Positions 55,416 through 63,953 of a DNA stretch of 64,000 nucleotides are shown one piece after another (position 1 is the first letter of the stretch; each line of letters starts with the position of its first letter). The notes beneath the pieces are model-generated. The model was not told the DNA's origin and ran no database searches. It worked only from the letters and a program-made list of their open reading frames with translations. Source of the stretch: DAINRZ01 sp964634885. GTDB taxonomy: Bacteria; Bacteroidota; Ignavibacteria; Kapaibacteriales; UBA2268. Where the stretch lies: positions 49,590-113,589 of the forward strand of contig CAZWLN010000011.1 of assembly GCA_964634885.1 (NCBI GenBank), written 5' to 3'. A program made the translations under genes and the position numbers.

Positions 55416-56273
55416 TCACACAGTCTCTTCAGAGAAATAATTACCGAATCCTTCCCTGAGCACAAACAGTTCATCGATTGCTTTTGCCCTTTGTTCTGCC
55501 AGGTAGTTCAAAGGTTCGGCATAGCTTTTCAGGGGTATCACGCTCTGTATCAGGCTGAAGTTGTGTATCCTCTCCATGATGACACTGTAGTCCTGTATGT
55601 CTCCCAGGTGATCCTGCAAATTCTTCATCCTTTTAATTCTTTTCTTGGACAAGCCTGTAAGCGGTTTCAGGGCTTCCTCGATATACCTGTATTTTTTCAG
55701 CGCCAGCCTTACTTTGTGTATGCTCTGCATGTCATTCTTTCGAGCCGTGCCGAATATTTTAATCAGGTCGCTGAACAACCGCTCTTTCACCTCTATCATT
55801 TTTTTCACATCGAATCCTATTTCACTGCTCCGGTCTTTCAGGTAGTACCTGAGGAAGAAGATAAGCCCGTCGCTGTCGTCGGTGTTGAAGGCCTTCAGAA
55901 TGGCGCCGGTTTTGTCCGACAGGAATATCTCACGCCCGGAAAGGTGAATGTAAAAGGTGTAGAGTACGGGAAATTTGAATATCAGTTGTTTCAGTAGTAT
56001 TACCTCCACCTGGAGGTCGCGGACAGGATTGAGAGAACGCAGGATTTTCCTGAGTGTCTTTTTCAGTTCACTGAGGTAAGGCACATCTGTGAAGTTGGAG
56101 AGGAGAGACACGAGTGATAGCATTTTCCTTGCCGACACTCTCAGGTCATGAATCCCCGGCTCGCTGTATTCCAGGCGGCACTGCTCCAGGCGCTGCAGGA
56201 AAGCCGAATAGGTTACGTCTATGGTATCATAGACGAACTCGTTGGCCGTAAGCCTGATTTCCTTCTTCTTCAA
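55416..56273 (-). CDS. CHAD-domain protein
   Basis: The protein has 285 residues and is helical throughout. The two conserved basic motifs of CHAD are present, IHDLRVSARKM at about 41 and IHKVRLALKKYRY at about 185, plus SLNPVRDLQVE and LGDIQDYSVIM. CHAD domains bind inorganic polyphosphate through these basic residues. No polyphosphate kinase or CYTH domain is nearby. It starts 30 bases after the stop of the Ig-like lipoprotein gene and is probably in the same transcript. Confidence 0.85.
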   Translation of the reverse strand: MKKKEIRLTANEFVYDTIDVTYSAFLQRLEQCRLEYSEPGIHDLRVSARKMLSLVSLLSNFTDVPYLSELKKTLRKILRSLNPVRDLQVEVILLKQLIFKFPVLYTFYIHLSGREIFLSDKTGAILKAFNTDDSDGLIFFLRYYLKDRSSEIGFDVKKMIEVKERLFSDLIKIFGTARKNDMQSIHKVRLALKKYRYIEEALKPLTGLSKKRIKRMKNLQDHLGDIQDYSVIMERIHNFSLIQSVIPLKSYAEPLNYLAEQRAKAIDELFVLREGFGNYFSEETV

Positions 56274-56303
56274 GTCGATTCTCCTCAGGTAACTTTGCAG
56301 ATA

Positions 56304-57992
56304 TTAAAATACTATCCTGATGTCCTCTACGTTCCATCTCGGTTTTACGGTAACTGACTGTTTAAGCCTGGAAAACGGCTCGGAGAACCGGAACGGATAG
56401 ACGTTGCCGTAAGAATAGGCTGAGTTTCTGTCGGTGTCGCAGAACACTTCGATCTGGTATTCACCGGGGGGAACTTCTTCGAAGGCCCAGTTACCCCCGC
56501 CCAGGACATTGACGGTACGTCGGAACTTACTGTCGGCAGACTCCAGGACGATGAAGTAATTGCCCCCGTAGTGTGAAGAGTCTTTCAATATGCCGGAAAC
56601 TTTCGCATAGCTGCGGGTGTCCTCAGTTTTGAAGTCCAGCCTGTAGGTTGTGTCCTTTGATTTCACGCCCAGGATGCCGGCGAGGTCCCTGAAATCGATA
56701 TTAATCCTGTACCATTGGTCATGATCGAGGGGTTTCTTCGGCATAAGAGTGATGATGTTGTCGAAATACATGATCAGGTCATAGTCAACAGCGCTGCTGT
56801 CTTTAAGGCCGATGAAACCTATCCGGTTGTAAACAACATCGGCTGAAACCGGTGTGGACAACGGAAAGTTAAAAGGCCCGGTACGGGTAACCTGCTGGGA
56901 ACTGTCGCGGAAAGGCATGGTTGAAATCTGGGGCTTTGGATAGTCTGTTTCCCCAATTGCTTTAAAATACCTGAAATTAGAGCTGTCGTCCATTGCATTG
57001 CCCGAGGAATCCTTAATCACGAAGCTGCCGGAATTTACTGCGGTCAGCTTCCATGTCTTTGCAGTGTCGAGGCCGGAGGCGGCAATAAGCTCGGCGCATC
57101 CCACGGCAGATTTGTTCATGACAGCGCTGATTATTCGTATGGTATCGGTCCCGGTAGAATCGGTAAGAATGAATGAGTTATTCGATAGGGTCAGGCTGTC
57201 GGGTTTCTCGTCGAGACAGGCCAGGACAATCCTGTTCTTTACAGACTCGGCGTCGTTCAACTTCGGCCTGATTTTGTCCACCGGGCTGCCAATCTTCAGG
57301 CTGATGACCGGGACAGAGTCCTGCTTCACGTCGATGTCGGCGGTACAGGTACCAAAACCGTCAACACCTTCAGTGTAGATGCCGTCCCGGAACTGGTCTC
57401 TTACTGCCAGCACCCTGTATTTCCCGTTTTTCAGAGCCATGAAACTGAAGGCGCCGCTCGAACCTACCTGGGTCCTGTATTCTGCTTTCGTAGCCATCAT
57501 ATTAAGAGTATCGGGGTTCATGCCGTCGATACGGTATGCATACACATCTATGTCGTCGGGTTTCCTGTCCTGGAGGAACCCTTTGATGGAACCGCTGTCG
57601 ATCCGCGATCCGGTTGAGAATACGAGAGTAAATGATTCGGCAGGCTTATTGCCGTAATAGTCCGAGTAGCCCGTGCCCAGGCTTAGGGCATAAGTAGTGT
57701 TGGTGTCGGGCTTATCTGCCAATTCTACGGTCAGCTCTTTGCCGCTCCAGTCGAAGTTCAGCTTCAGCTCGGGAATGATGAAAATGCTTTCGTTAACACT
57801 GTTATTATTCATGTATTTATCAAATTCGATGACAATTTCGTCGCCGTCGAAGTTCAGGGTTTTGTCCGCAGGGGACACCGAAACGATGGCAGGCGGGGTC
57901 TTGTCGGGCGGACCGCCGTCAGGCGCTGCTATGTGTGCACATGACGACAGAAAAATAATAGAAAGACAATAATATTTAATAAGTTTGTTCAT
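56304..57992 (-). CDS. Ig-like (Big_5) domain lipoprotein
   Basis: The protein has 562 residues from the ATG at 57992. The type II signal ends in LSSC with Cys18, then AHIAAPDGGPPDKTPP, the usual start of this Bacteroidota lipoprotein group. Residues about 33-125 form a Big_5-type Ig domain (IVSVSPADKT, VIEFDKYMNN). Longer beta-rich regions follow, including carboxypeptidase-regulatory-like segments (GSIKGFLQDRKP; SGAFSFMALKNGKYRVLAVRD; near the end WAFEEVPPGEYQIEVF). Function is unknown. The CHAD gene follows it and yihY/brkB diverges from it with only 38 bases between the start codons. Confidence 0.82.
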   Translation of the reverse strand: MNKLIKYYCLSIIFLSSCAHIAAPDGGPPDKTPPAIVSVSPADKTLNFDGDEIVIEFDKYMNNNSVNESIFIIPELKLNFDWSGKELTVELADKPDTNTTYALSLGTGYSDYYGNKPAESFTLVFSTGSRIDSGSIKGFLQDRKPDDIDVYAYRIDGMNPDTLNMMATKAEYRTQVGSSGAFSFMALKNGKYRVLAVRDQFRDGIYTEGVDGFGTCTADIDVKQDSVPVISLKIGSPVDKIRPKLNDAESVKNRIVLACLDEKPDSLTLSNNSFILTDSTGTDTIRIISAVMNKSAVGCAELIAASGLDTAKTWKLTAVNSGSFVIKDSSGNAMDDSSNFRYFKAIGETDYPKPQISTMPFRDSSQQVTRTGPFNFPLSTPVSADVVYNRIGFIGLKDSSAVDYDLIMYFDNIITLMPKKPLDHDQWYRINIDFRDLAGILGVKSKDTTYRLDFKTEDTRSYAKVSGILKDSSHYGGNYFIVLESADSKFRRTVNVLGGGNWAFEEVPPGEYQIEVFCDTDRNSAYSYGNVYPFRFSEPFSRLKQSVTVKPRWNVEDIRIVF

Positions 57993-58030
57993 TAATAAAT
58001 CTGAATAAGTGAAAAACAATTAACAAATTT

Positions 58031-58918
58031 ATGGTAAACTTACTCAAAAGTAAAAAAGAAAATATAAAAAATTTGGGGTCGGCTGTTTTCCTGCTTCTTC
58101 AGAGGATGGAAGACCACCATATATTCCTCATTGCCGCAGGGATTGCTTTCAATATACTACTGTATCTCATCCCGATGATACTTGTCATCGTTTACATCCT
58201 GAACATTACAGTCGGCGCCACCGACATGTCCATCGGCATTGTGAACCTCCTCAAGGACGTACTGCCGCCTGATGAATCGACGAAAACCTTCCTGAAGGAC
58301 ACCATCGACGAAGTCTATATGATTTTCGAGAAAAGCAGCGTCGCCGGATGGGTAGGTATCTTTTCGCTGCTGTGGCTCTCCTCGACACTGTTCAGTTCGC
58401 TACGTACCGGCCTGAACAGGATATTTAACATTTCGACCAACAAAGTATTCTTTGTTTACAAGATAAAAGACATATTCCTGACGTTTATACTGGCATTTTT
58501 CATCTTTTTCTCAACCGTGTTGTTCTCAACCTTCACGGCTCCGGTGCTGGATTTCATCCAAAGCTATGCACAGGGCAATATGCCGGAGTTCCTGCAGATA
58601 ATCTTTTCAAAGGCTGTACTTGTCGGTTTGTCTCTAATCACCTCCTTCATCCTGTTCTTCATGCTTTTCACCATCGTTCCCAACAGGAGGCTGCCGAGGT
58701 TTATCATATTCCTCAGCACGGCCATCTGTGTCGTCATGGTGGAAATCTCCCGTAACCTCTTTTCACTCTATGTTTCCAGCTTCGGTACCTACGGCAGGTT
58801 TTACGGCACCTATGCCATCATCGTATCTATTGCATTCTGGGTGTATTACCTGATCCTGATTGTACTGATGGCAGCCGAGATCAGCCGCTTTGTATATGAA
58901 GTTAAAAAGCTGAATTGA
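58031..58918 (+). CDS. YihY/BrkB-family inner-membrane protein
   Basis: The protein has 295 residues with about six membrane segments. The family features GIAFNILLYLIPMILVIV near the start, KSSVAGWVGIFSLLWLSSTLFSSLRTGLNRIF in the middle, VPNRRLPR and the last membrane helix AFWVYYLILIVLMAAEI are present. The family was once called ribonuclease BN, which is not supported; transport has been suggested. It is divergent from the Ig-like lipoprotein. A bidirectional-looking terminator follows. Confidence 0.88.
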   Translation: MVNLLKSKKENIKNLGSAVFLLLQRMEDHHIFLIAAGIAFNILLYLIPMILVIVYILNITVGATDMSIGIVNLLKDVLPPDESTKTFLKDTIDEVYMIFEKSSVAGWVGIFSLLWLSSTLFSSLRTGLNRIFNISTNKVFFVYKIKDIFLTFILAFFIFFSTVLFSTFTAPVLDFIQSYAQGNMPEFLQIIFSKAVLVGLSLITSFILFFMLFTIVPNRRLPRFIIFLSTAICVVMVEISRNLFSLYVSSFGTYGRFYGTYAIIVSIAFWVYYLILIVLMAAEISRFVYEVKKLN

Positions 58919-59007
58919 GCACCTGGGCCGGATGAATGGCTAATTGTGGTAAGGAAGGCGCATTAACACAGCGGTTCATGTGTGGGGATACGATGCTAAT
59001 TTTATAG

Positions 59008-59036
59008 AAAAAGCCGGTCTTGAGGCCGGCTTTCAG
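59008..59036. terminator. Terminator between brkB and the TolB-like gene
   Basis: AAAGCCGG at 59010-59017 pairs with CCGGCTTT at 59026-59033. The A/T runs are short, so strength is uncertain, but it lies between two convergent genes. Confidence 0.65.
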
Positions 59037-59062
59037 TAAACAGGAATTATATGAATAAACAC

Positions 59063-59566
59063 TTATTGTTTAAACATTTTAATCAGTTGCCTGAGTATCA
59101 TCGGGACAGCCGACAAAACCTGTTCTTCTTTCTTGAACAGGTCTCTGGCCTGGTAGTCCGGATTGGGAAGTTTGGTGTTGACATCATAGACGTAGGCATT
59201 GATCAGCAGTCTTTTGGCCTGCATATTGAAATTACCTGTAATCACCAGATCGACGTACAAAAGCTTTGCAGCTTTCCACATATCAGTAGCGTACTGTGGA
59301 TTGTTCGGGTCGAGGTTCATCTCGGCAAGGAGCATATCAACAGAATCCGACGGCACAATGATATAATACTTTTCCTCAGGGTCGGCTTCCTTGAAAGCCT
59401 TCGACAATGAATCCTGTAACTGGTAGCAGTATATATTCAGGACTTGGTTTCCGTCCATATTCTGGAAAGGCAGGAAAGCAATTCTTTTTGCCTGGGAAAA
59501 GCAATCATTGCTGATGAGAAGGGCGAGCAGTAATAGCAACCAAACTTTGGGACATTGACGTTTCAT
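59063..59566 (-). CDS. Predicted periplasmic TolB-N/FlgO/CsgG-like protein
   Basis: The protein has 167 residues from the ATG at 59566, which gives a signal peptide (VWLLLLLALLISNDCFSQ). The frame extends to 59620 only with a TTG and a weak start. The mature part opens with KRIAFLPFQNMDGN, then residues that alternate strand and helix up to DLVITGNFNMQAKRLLINAYVYD. This pattern is seen in TolB N-terminal, FlgO and CsgG-type domains, which sense or assemble in the periplasm. Distinguishing among them is not possible here. Confidence 0.65.
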   Translation of the reverse strand: MKRQCPKVWLLLLLALLISNDCFSQAKRIAFLPFQNMDGNQVLNIYCYQLQDSLSKAFKEADPEEKYYIIVPSDSVDMLLAEMNLDPNNPQYATDMWKAAKLLYVDLVITGNFNMQAKRLLINAYVYDVNTKLPNPDYQARDLFKKEEQVLSAVPMILRQLIKMFKQ

Positions 59567-59674
59567 AACCGACTTTTCATCAATTGTTAAACAAATGGGG
59601 CATACAGCCCTGTAATTCAAACTTAAAGAAAATATTTGAAATATAATAACAATTAAAAAAGCCAGGCAAAGTAA

Positions 59675-59974
59675 TTAAGAGTTTTGGATTATTGCCCTAA
59701 CTTCAAGAAACGCATCTTTAAGCCTTTTTTCCATCTCAGCAGCTTTCTCCCAGTTGCTTTCTTTAGAATAGCCCATTAGTTCGATGCCGAGAGCGGCAAT
59801 ATCGTCGAGGCCGAACTGGAAACAGGAGCCTTTCAGGGTGTGGCCGAACCTGTACAACTCATCGTTCTTCTTGTCTTCGATGAGTCCTTTGAATTGAGTA
59901 TCGATGTCCTGAATCCAGGTATCGATAAATTCCGGCAAGAGTTCTTTGACAAAGGGATCATCAGGAATATTCAC
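59675..59974 (-). CDS. Stand-alone Hpt phosphotransfer protein
   Basis: The protein has 99 residues, an all-helical bundle the size of a single Hpt domain. The phospho-accepting His is in RFGHTLKGSCFQFG, which matches the family's AHxLKGss.nxG. Hpt proteins carry phosphate between receiver domains of hybrid kinases and response regulators. No kinase or regulator is directly adjacent. The PAS-rich sensors in the window are possible but unproven partners. Confidence 0.85.
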   Translation of the reverse strand: MNIPDDPFVKELLPEFIDTWIQDIDTQFKGLIEDKKNDELYRFGHTLKGSCFQFGLDDIAALGIELMGYSKESNWEKAAEMEKRLKDAFLEVRAIIQNS

Positions 59975-60049
59975 AAATTTTATCCTTATTAATTTTTCAA
60001 AATATTGTCAAATATAGCAATAAAAACTATGCCAAAAAAAATTGTAACA

Positions 60050-60465
60050 GAGAAGAAAACTGTAAGCCGAATTCTGTCTTCTTTCCTGAGAAAGGAGGCA
60101 ACCATTTATCTGGGAGCAGTGTCGCCACTGCCCTCATGCGGCCTACCCAAATGCCAGGTACCTTTCGGTACCAACGGACGAACAACCCGCGGCTTGCGCC
60201 GACATTCCTACTTGGCCTTGCACCCTGCGGGGTTTACCGAGCCATCGCGGTCACCCGCCATGCTGGTAAGCTCTTACCTCACCTTTTCACCCTTACCTGC
60301 GCACAGGCGCAGGCGGTATCTTTTCTGTGGCACTTTCCATCGGCTCTTCCCCAAACCTTACGGAACGGGGCGTCGCCGTCTTCGCGTTACGAAGCGCAGT
60401 GTTCTGCGGAGTTCGGACTTTCCTCACCGGTTATTGCACGCGGCGCGGTTGCCCGTTTTCCCCTC
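60050..60465 (-). ncRNA. rnpB: RNase P RNA, bacterial type A
   Basis: On the minus strand the RNA of about 416 bases starts near GAGGGGAAAACGGGC, contains the universal GAGGAAAGTCCGAACTCC near 60424-60407, the ACAG...ATACCGCC and GGGTGAAAAGGTGAGGTAAG conserved region, and ends with ACAGAATTCGGCTTACAG near 60060. The ends can pair as helix P1 (GAGGGGAAAAC with GTTTTCTTCTC). A run of T follows the 3' end. It is the catalytic RNA that matures tRNA 5' ends. An open frame on the opposite strand at 60005-60499 is an artefact. Confidence 0.95.
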
Positions 60466-60528
60466 TTGTACAATTAATTTTCAAATAACGCTATTATAAA
60501 CGAATTGTTCTCAGTCTTATTTACAGCA

Positions 60529-61251
60529 TTAGATTGCCGATGTGTCCAGTTCTTCGGGAAACAGTACCCTGCCGCAGTTTTCACAGAAGAATATCCTGTC
60601 GAGGTTGTTCCTGATCTCAACAATGCGCTGGGGGGGTACAAGGCTGAAGCATCCGGAGCAACTGTTCTTCTTAACCATGACAATGGCGTCTGGGAACATA
60701 GCCCTGATGCGTTTGTAAGTGTCGATGTTTTCTTTCTTCAAATCCTTGCTGTATTTCTTCCTTTTTTCTTTCAGCTCTTTTACTTCTTCCTGCTGTTCTT
60801 TAGTAATCGTTTCTACTTCTTTGAGGAAGGCTTCATGTTCTTTCTTTACCAGGTCGAGGTCTTTCTTCTGCTGTTCGAGCATACGCGAGAGATTCTCTTC
60901 TTTGATGCCCACGGTACGCATCTCGTCAGTGATTTTGTTATATTCGAACTTCACTGTTTCAATCTCTTTTGTAATTGCGTCAAATTCTTTATTGTTCCGA
61001 ACCTGGAATTGCTGCTTCGAAAGTTTTTCTTCCTTTTCTTTCAATTGTGCCATTGTGGCTTTTGCGCTGTTTTTAAACTTACGGACATCATTGAGGATGG
61101 CGTCTGTTTCGTCAACGATGGCTTTCTTTTCCTTTACTTTCTTCTCTGTTGCTTTCACCTGGTCGGGCAAGTCGCCATATTCCTCTTCCAATTCATCAAG
61201 CTGTAAATCAATCATACTTAAGGCAACAAGGTTTTGAATTTGGTATTGCAT
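60529..61251 (-). CDS. Coiled-coil C4 zinc-ribbon protein
   Basis: The protein has 240 residues. Residues about 10-175 form a long Glu/Lys-rich coiled coil. A C-terminal zinc ribbon has NSCSGC and FCENCG, four cysteines with the spacing of the zf-RING_7 family. The family is widespread and usually sits next to nif3. Binding to nucleic acid is a common suggestion but unproven. It starts 5 bases after the nif3 stop, so the two are translationally close. rnpB follows at 60465. Confidence 0.88.
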   Translation of the reverse strand: MQYQIQNLVALSMIDLQLDELEEEYGDLPDQVKATEKKVKEKKAIVDETDAILNDVRKFKNSAKATMAQLKEKEEKLSKQQFQVRNNKEFDAITKEIETVKFEYNKITDEMRTVGIKEENLSRMLEQQKKDLDLVKKEHEAFLKEVETITKEQQEEVKELKEKRKKYSKDLKKENIDTYKRIRAMFPDAIVMVKKNSCSGCFSLVPPQRIVEIRNNLDRIFFCENCGRVLFPEELDTSAI

Positions 61252-61256
61252 CTTTA

Positions 61257-62108
61257 TTACACCATTACTTTATTATTTATCAAATAGTTTTTTTGCTTTG
61301 TAATATAATCGGCAGAAAGTGGATAATAATTAACGGGATTAGTGTGAATTTTCGAGATTAAAACCGAGCCGATTTCAGAGTCTTTGTCCAGGGTTTTAAT
61401 CAGCTTTGACAGTCCTGAGGGAACAAACTGTTCCATCTCATAGTGGCCGGGATCGATGATCATCATTTTTTTGTCTGCCTGGTGGAACTTATGGTATGAG
61501 ACATCGGCAGTGATTAAAGCATCGCATCCGGCCTGCATGGCTGAATTGATGAAGGAACTGCCGCTGCCGCCGACAATGGCAATCTTTTCCAGGAGGCTCC
61601 CTTTTCCGTTACAATACCTGACAGGTGAACTGCACAGGATTGACACTCTGTCCAGAAGCTCCTGCGCTTCGATGGCTCCGCCGGCAGTAGCAATGACACC
61701 CATGCCGTAATTCCCGGCCTGACTGTCGGGTTCAAGAAAGCATGTTACATCCAGTCCGAGTTTTTCTGCCAGGATGGTGCTGGTACCTTGGGAATAGGAA
61801 TCGAAGTTTGTATGTATCACAATGAGGGAAATGGAATTTTGTATCAGTTTGATGCAGAGCCTGCCTACTCTTTCGCTCTCGTGAATGTATGTAAGTGGGG
61901 AGAAGATCAAAGGGTGAAATGTAATAACGCAATCGCAACTCAGCTCTACAGCCTCATTAATTACTTCATCATTAAGCTCCATCGTTACCAATAACCTGTC
62001 TGCCTGTTCCTTGCCCGAATGAATCTGTAATCCTATCTTATCACCTTCCATTGCTGTTTTTGCCGGTAAGGTGTTCTCAATTAAATTTAGTAACTTTTGT
62101 ATATACAT
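61257..62108 (-). CDS. Nif3-like dinuclear metal-centre protein (DUF34)
   Basis: The product has 283 residues from the ATG at 62108, matching the family N-terminus (MYIQKLLNLIENTLP). The frame extends to an ATG at 62165, which is less likely. The metal ligands are visible as the FHPLIF His, the IHTNFDSY His and Asp, and the distal DPGHYEMEQF His and Glu. The central domain has the glycine-rich IVGGSGSSFINSAMQAGCDALITADVSYHKF. Its biochemical role is unsettled. It forms a two-gene unit with the zinc-ribbon gene downstream. Confidence 0.9.
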   Translation of the reverse strand: MYIQKLLNLIENTLPAKTAMEGDKIGLQIHSGKEQADRLLVTMELNDEVINEAVELSCDCVITFHPLIFSPLTYIHESERVGRLCIKLIQNSISLIVIHTNFDSYSQGTSTILAEKLGLDVTCFLEPDSQAGNYGMGVIATAGGAIEAQELLDRVSILCSSPVRYCNGKGSLLEKIAIVGGSGSSFINSAMQAGCDALITADVSYHKFHQADKKMMIIDPGHYEMEQFVPSGLSKLIKTLDKDSEIGSVLISKIHTNPVNYYPLSADYITKQKNYLINNKVMV

Positions 62109-62273
62109 TATGCTATTCCGGCATAACCCTTCGTTAATTTTTTCAAAAAACTCATCTCTCCACATTTTAAGAATACAAATTTACAAAAGAATAATTTTAC
62201 ATACAATTTTTAGATAATTTGTTACGTTTTATTTAACTTAGAATGTTGATAATAAAAAAATGAACTGGGCAAA

Positions 62274-62978
62274 ATGAAAAAAACAATGATCATCATGATG
62301 GCACTGCTGACGGGCACAATCGCACTAAAGGCGCAGGACAAGGGAGAACCGCTGCCCGAATACAACAAGGATACAGTGTATATTTTCAATTCGCCACGTT
62401 CCCTCATCGACCCTGACGACGATAAATCGGCCCTGCCCTATGCTGCCGGCGGCGATCTCCTCTTTTCCGAGAACGGCTTCGGAGCAGGCATCTTCATTCA
62501 AAGATCATTGTTTAGGGACTTTTTCGTATTTGCCAGTCTCTATATCTCCGGTGCACGCAATACCGACGAGTTTGAAACCTGGGACCCCTATGCCGGTGAA
62601 TACAGGGTTAAGGGCAAGATCAACCGTGTTTACATGTTTCCCCTGACTTTCGGTGTACAAAAGAACTTCTTCTCAGACGAACTGGACGATAGTTTCAAGC
62701 CATACCTCAATTGCGGCCTGGGACCTGCGTTTATCCTCACCACTCCATACTCAGAGGATTTCTTCAAAGCTTTCGGCTACGCTAACGGCTACACACGCTT
62801 CAGCGCTTTCCTGGGGGCAGGTGCTAATTTCGGGTCTAACAACAAAACATTACTCGGTGTAAATGTCCGTTACTATTTCATACCTTTTGGTAAGAATGGC
62901 ATCGAGAGCGTAATGAATTCCCCCATGAAAGACCTGGGCGGTATTTTCATTTCTCTGTCAGTCGGTTCAAGGTTTTAA
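62274..62978 (+). CDS. Predicted outer-membrane beta-barrel protein
   Basis: The protein has 234 residues with a signal peptide (MKKTMIIMMALLTGTIALKA, cut near AQ). The mature part alternates strands such as FGAGIFIQRSLFRDFFVFASLYISG, RVYMFPLTFGVQKNFF and KPYLNCGLGPAFIL, and it ends in a strand with C-terminal Phe (FISLSVGSRF), typical of small outer-membrane barrels. I do not recognise a specific family. It is the last gene before the right-end repeat array. Confidence 0.75.
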   Translation: MKKTMIIMMALLTGTIALKAQDKGEPLPEYNKDTVYIFNSPRSLIDPDDDKSALPYAAGGDLLFSENGFGAGIFIQRSLFRDFFVFASLYISGARNTDEFETWDPYAGEYRVKGKINRVYMFPLTFGVQKNFFSDELDDSFKPYLNCGLGPAFILTTPYSEDFFKAFGYANGYTRFSAFLGAGANFGSNNKTLLGVNVRYYFIPFGKNGIESVMNSPMKDLGGIFISLSVGSRF

Positions 62979-63027
62979 TTCTTCTATAATAATGCCATCC
63001 CTTCGGGATTATCTTTCTTTATCCGGC

Positions 63028-63047
63028 CCACGCCATAAATGGCGTGG
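63028..63047. repeat. Hairpin CCACGCCA-TAAA-TGGCGTGG
   Basis: The arms are perfect at 8 bp with a four-base loop and CTATTTAG following. A copy with one mismatch and the same CTATTTAG tail is at 13489-13508. Confidence 0.8.
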
Positions 63048-63080
63048 CTATTTAGAGAGGAAAAGGCCGCTTTGGTTATC

Positions 63081-63200
63081 TTTTTCTTAAATTTATAATT
63101 TTTAATTTATCATTCATTATTTTTAATTCTTCATTCAGAATTCTTGACGAACTGAACCCACCCCATCCCGGCCTTCCCCAAGGGGAAGGGGAAAGAAAGG
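63081..63200. repeat. Direct repeat A, copy 1
   Basis: This AT-rich stretch followed by CTGAACCCACCCCATCCC recurs at 63641-63760 (constant offset 560) with few differences. Confidence 0.85.
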
Positions 63201-63260
63201 AAGTGCTGTGGGCCGGCTTTGTGCTATTAATATGTAGACCCGCTGGCACTTAGATTCTTT

Positions 63261-63338
63261 CTTGATGAACTTGATGAACTTTATAAACTTGATGAACTTG
63301 ACAAACTTTATAAACTTGATGAACTTGACGAACTTGAC
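63261..63338. repeat. Tandem 9-bp repeat (AACTTGATG/AACTTTATA)
   Basis: About eight units of nine bases follow one another with AACTT at the start of each unit. Shorter runs of the same unit occur at 13551-13594, 63530-63573 and 63910-63962. Translation of one strand gives repeats of KFI, which is a side effect and not a gene. Confidence 0.85.
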
Positions 63339-63394
63339 CACCCCATCCCGGCCTTCCCCAAGGGGAAGGGGAAAGAAGCAGGGGTAATCTGCAA

Positions 63395-63425
63395 GATGGA
63401 CTCCACCTCGCAGGTGGAGTCCATC
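63395..63425. repeat. Hairpin GATGGACTCCACCT with 14-bp arms
   Basis: A perfect inverted repeat with a three-base loop (CGC). Further copies are at 63775-63805 (same loop) and 13408-13438 (loop CTG), each preceded by TGCAA. Confidence 0.9.
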
Positions 63426-63443
63426 TTCGGCAAAGATGATATT

Positions 63444-63466
63444 GAGACAGGTCTGAGACCTGTCTC
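63444..63466. repeat. Hairpin GAGACAGGTC with 10-bp arms
   Basis: GAGACAGGTC and GACCTGTCTC flank TGA. An identical copy is at 63824-63846 inside repeat B copy 2. Confidence 0.85.
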
Positions 63467-63640
63467 TACCGGAACATAATGCGCAGGAAAAGGGAAAGTC
63501 GCTCCAGTACTGCTTTTTCTTTCTTTACTAACTTTATGAACTTGACGAACTTGATAAACTTTATAAACTTGACAAAATAAATATCGAACCGCCCCCTGCC
63601 CCCGCCTTATCCAAGGCGGGGAATGCCGCTATGGCTCTGC

Positions 63641-63760
63641 TTTTTCTTACATTTATAATTTTTAATTTATCATTCATTATTTATAATTCTTCATTCAGAA
63701 TTCTTGACGAACTGAACCCACCCCATCCCGGCCTTCCCCAAGGGGAAGGAGAAAAAAGCA
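63641..63760. repeat. Direct repeat A, copy 2
   Basis: The second copy of the AT-rich unit described at 63081-63200. Confidence 0.85.
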
Positions 63761-63953
63761 GGGGTAATCTGCAAGATGGACTCCACCTCGCAGGTGGAGT
63801 CCATCTTCGGCAAAGATGATATTGAGACAGGTCTGAGACCTGTCTCTACCGGAACATAATGCGCAGGAAAAGGGAAAGTCGCTCCAGTACTGCTTTTTCT
63901 TTCTTTACTAACTTTATGAACTTGACGAACTTGATAAACTTTATAAACTTGAC
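63718..63953. repeat. Direct repeat B, copy 2
   Basis: The second copy of the 236-base unit. Another CCCCATCCCGG composite begins directly after it at about 63965, so the array appears to start a third unit at the edge. Confidence 0.92.

Larger units (their letters stand above)
63338..63573. repeat. Direct repeat B, copy 1
   Basis: About 236 bases match 63718-63953 at an offset of 380, with only a few differences near the start (AAGGGG against AAGGAG). The unit contains the CCCCATCCCGG composite, the GATGGACTCC and GAGACAGGTC hairpins and a 9-bp repeat run. Confidence 0.92.

Noticed and set aside
60005..60499. Open frame on the plus strand over the RNase P RNA region
   Set aside because: The region has all the conserved elements of rnpB on the minus strand, and the frame has no protein features.
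63135..63341. Frame with repeated KFI residues
   Set aside because: It is produced by translating the 9-bp tandem repeat and has no other protein feature.
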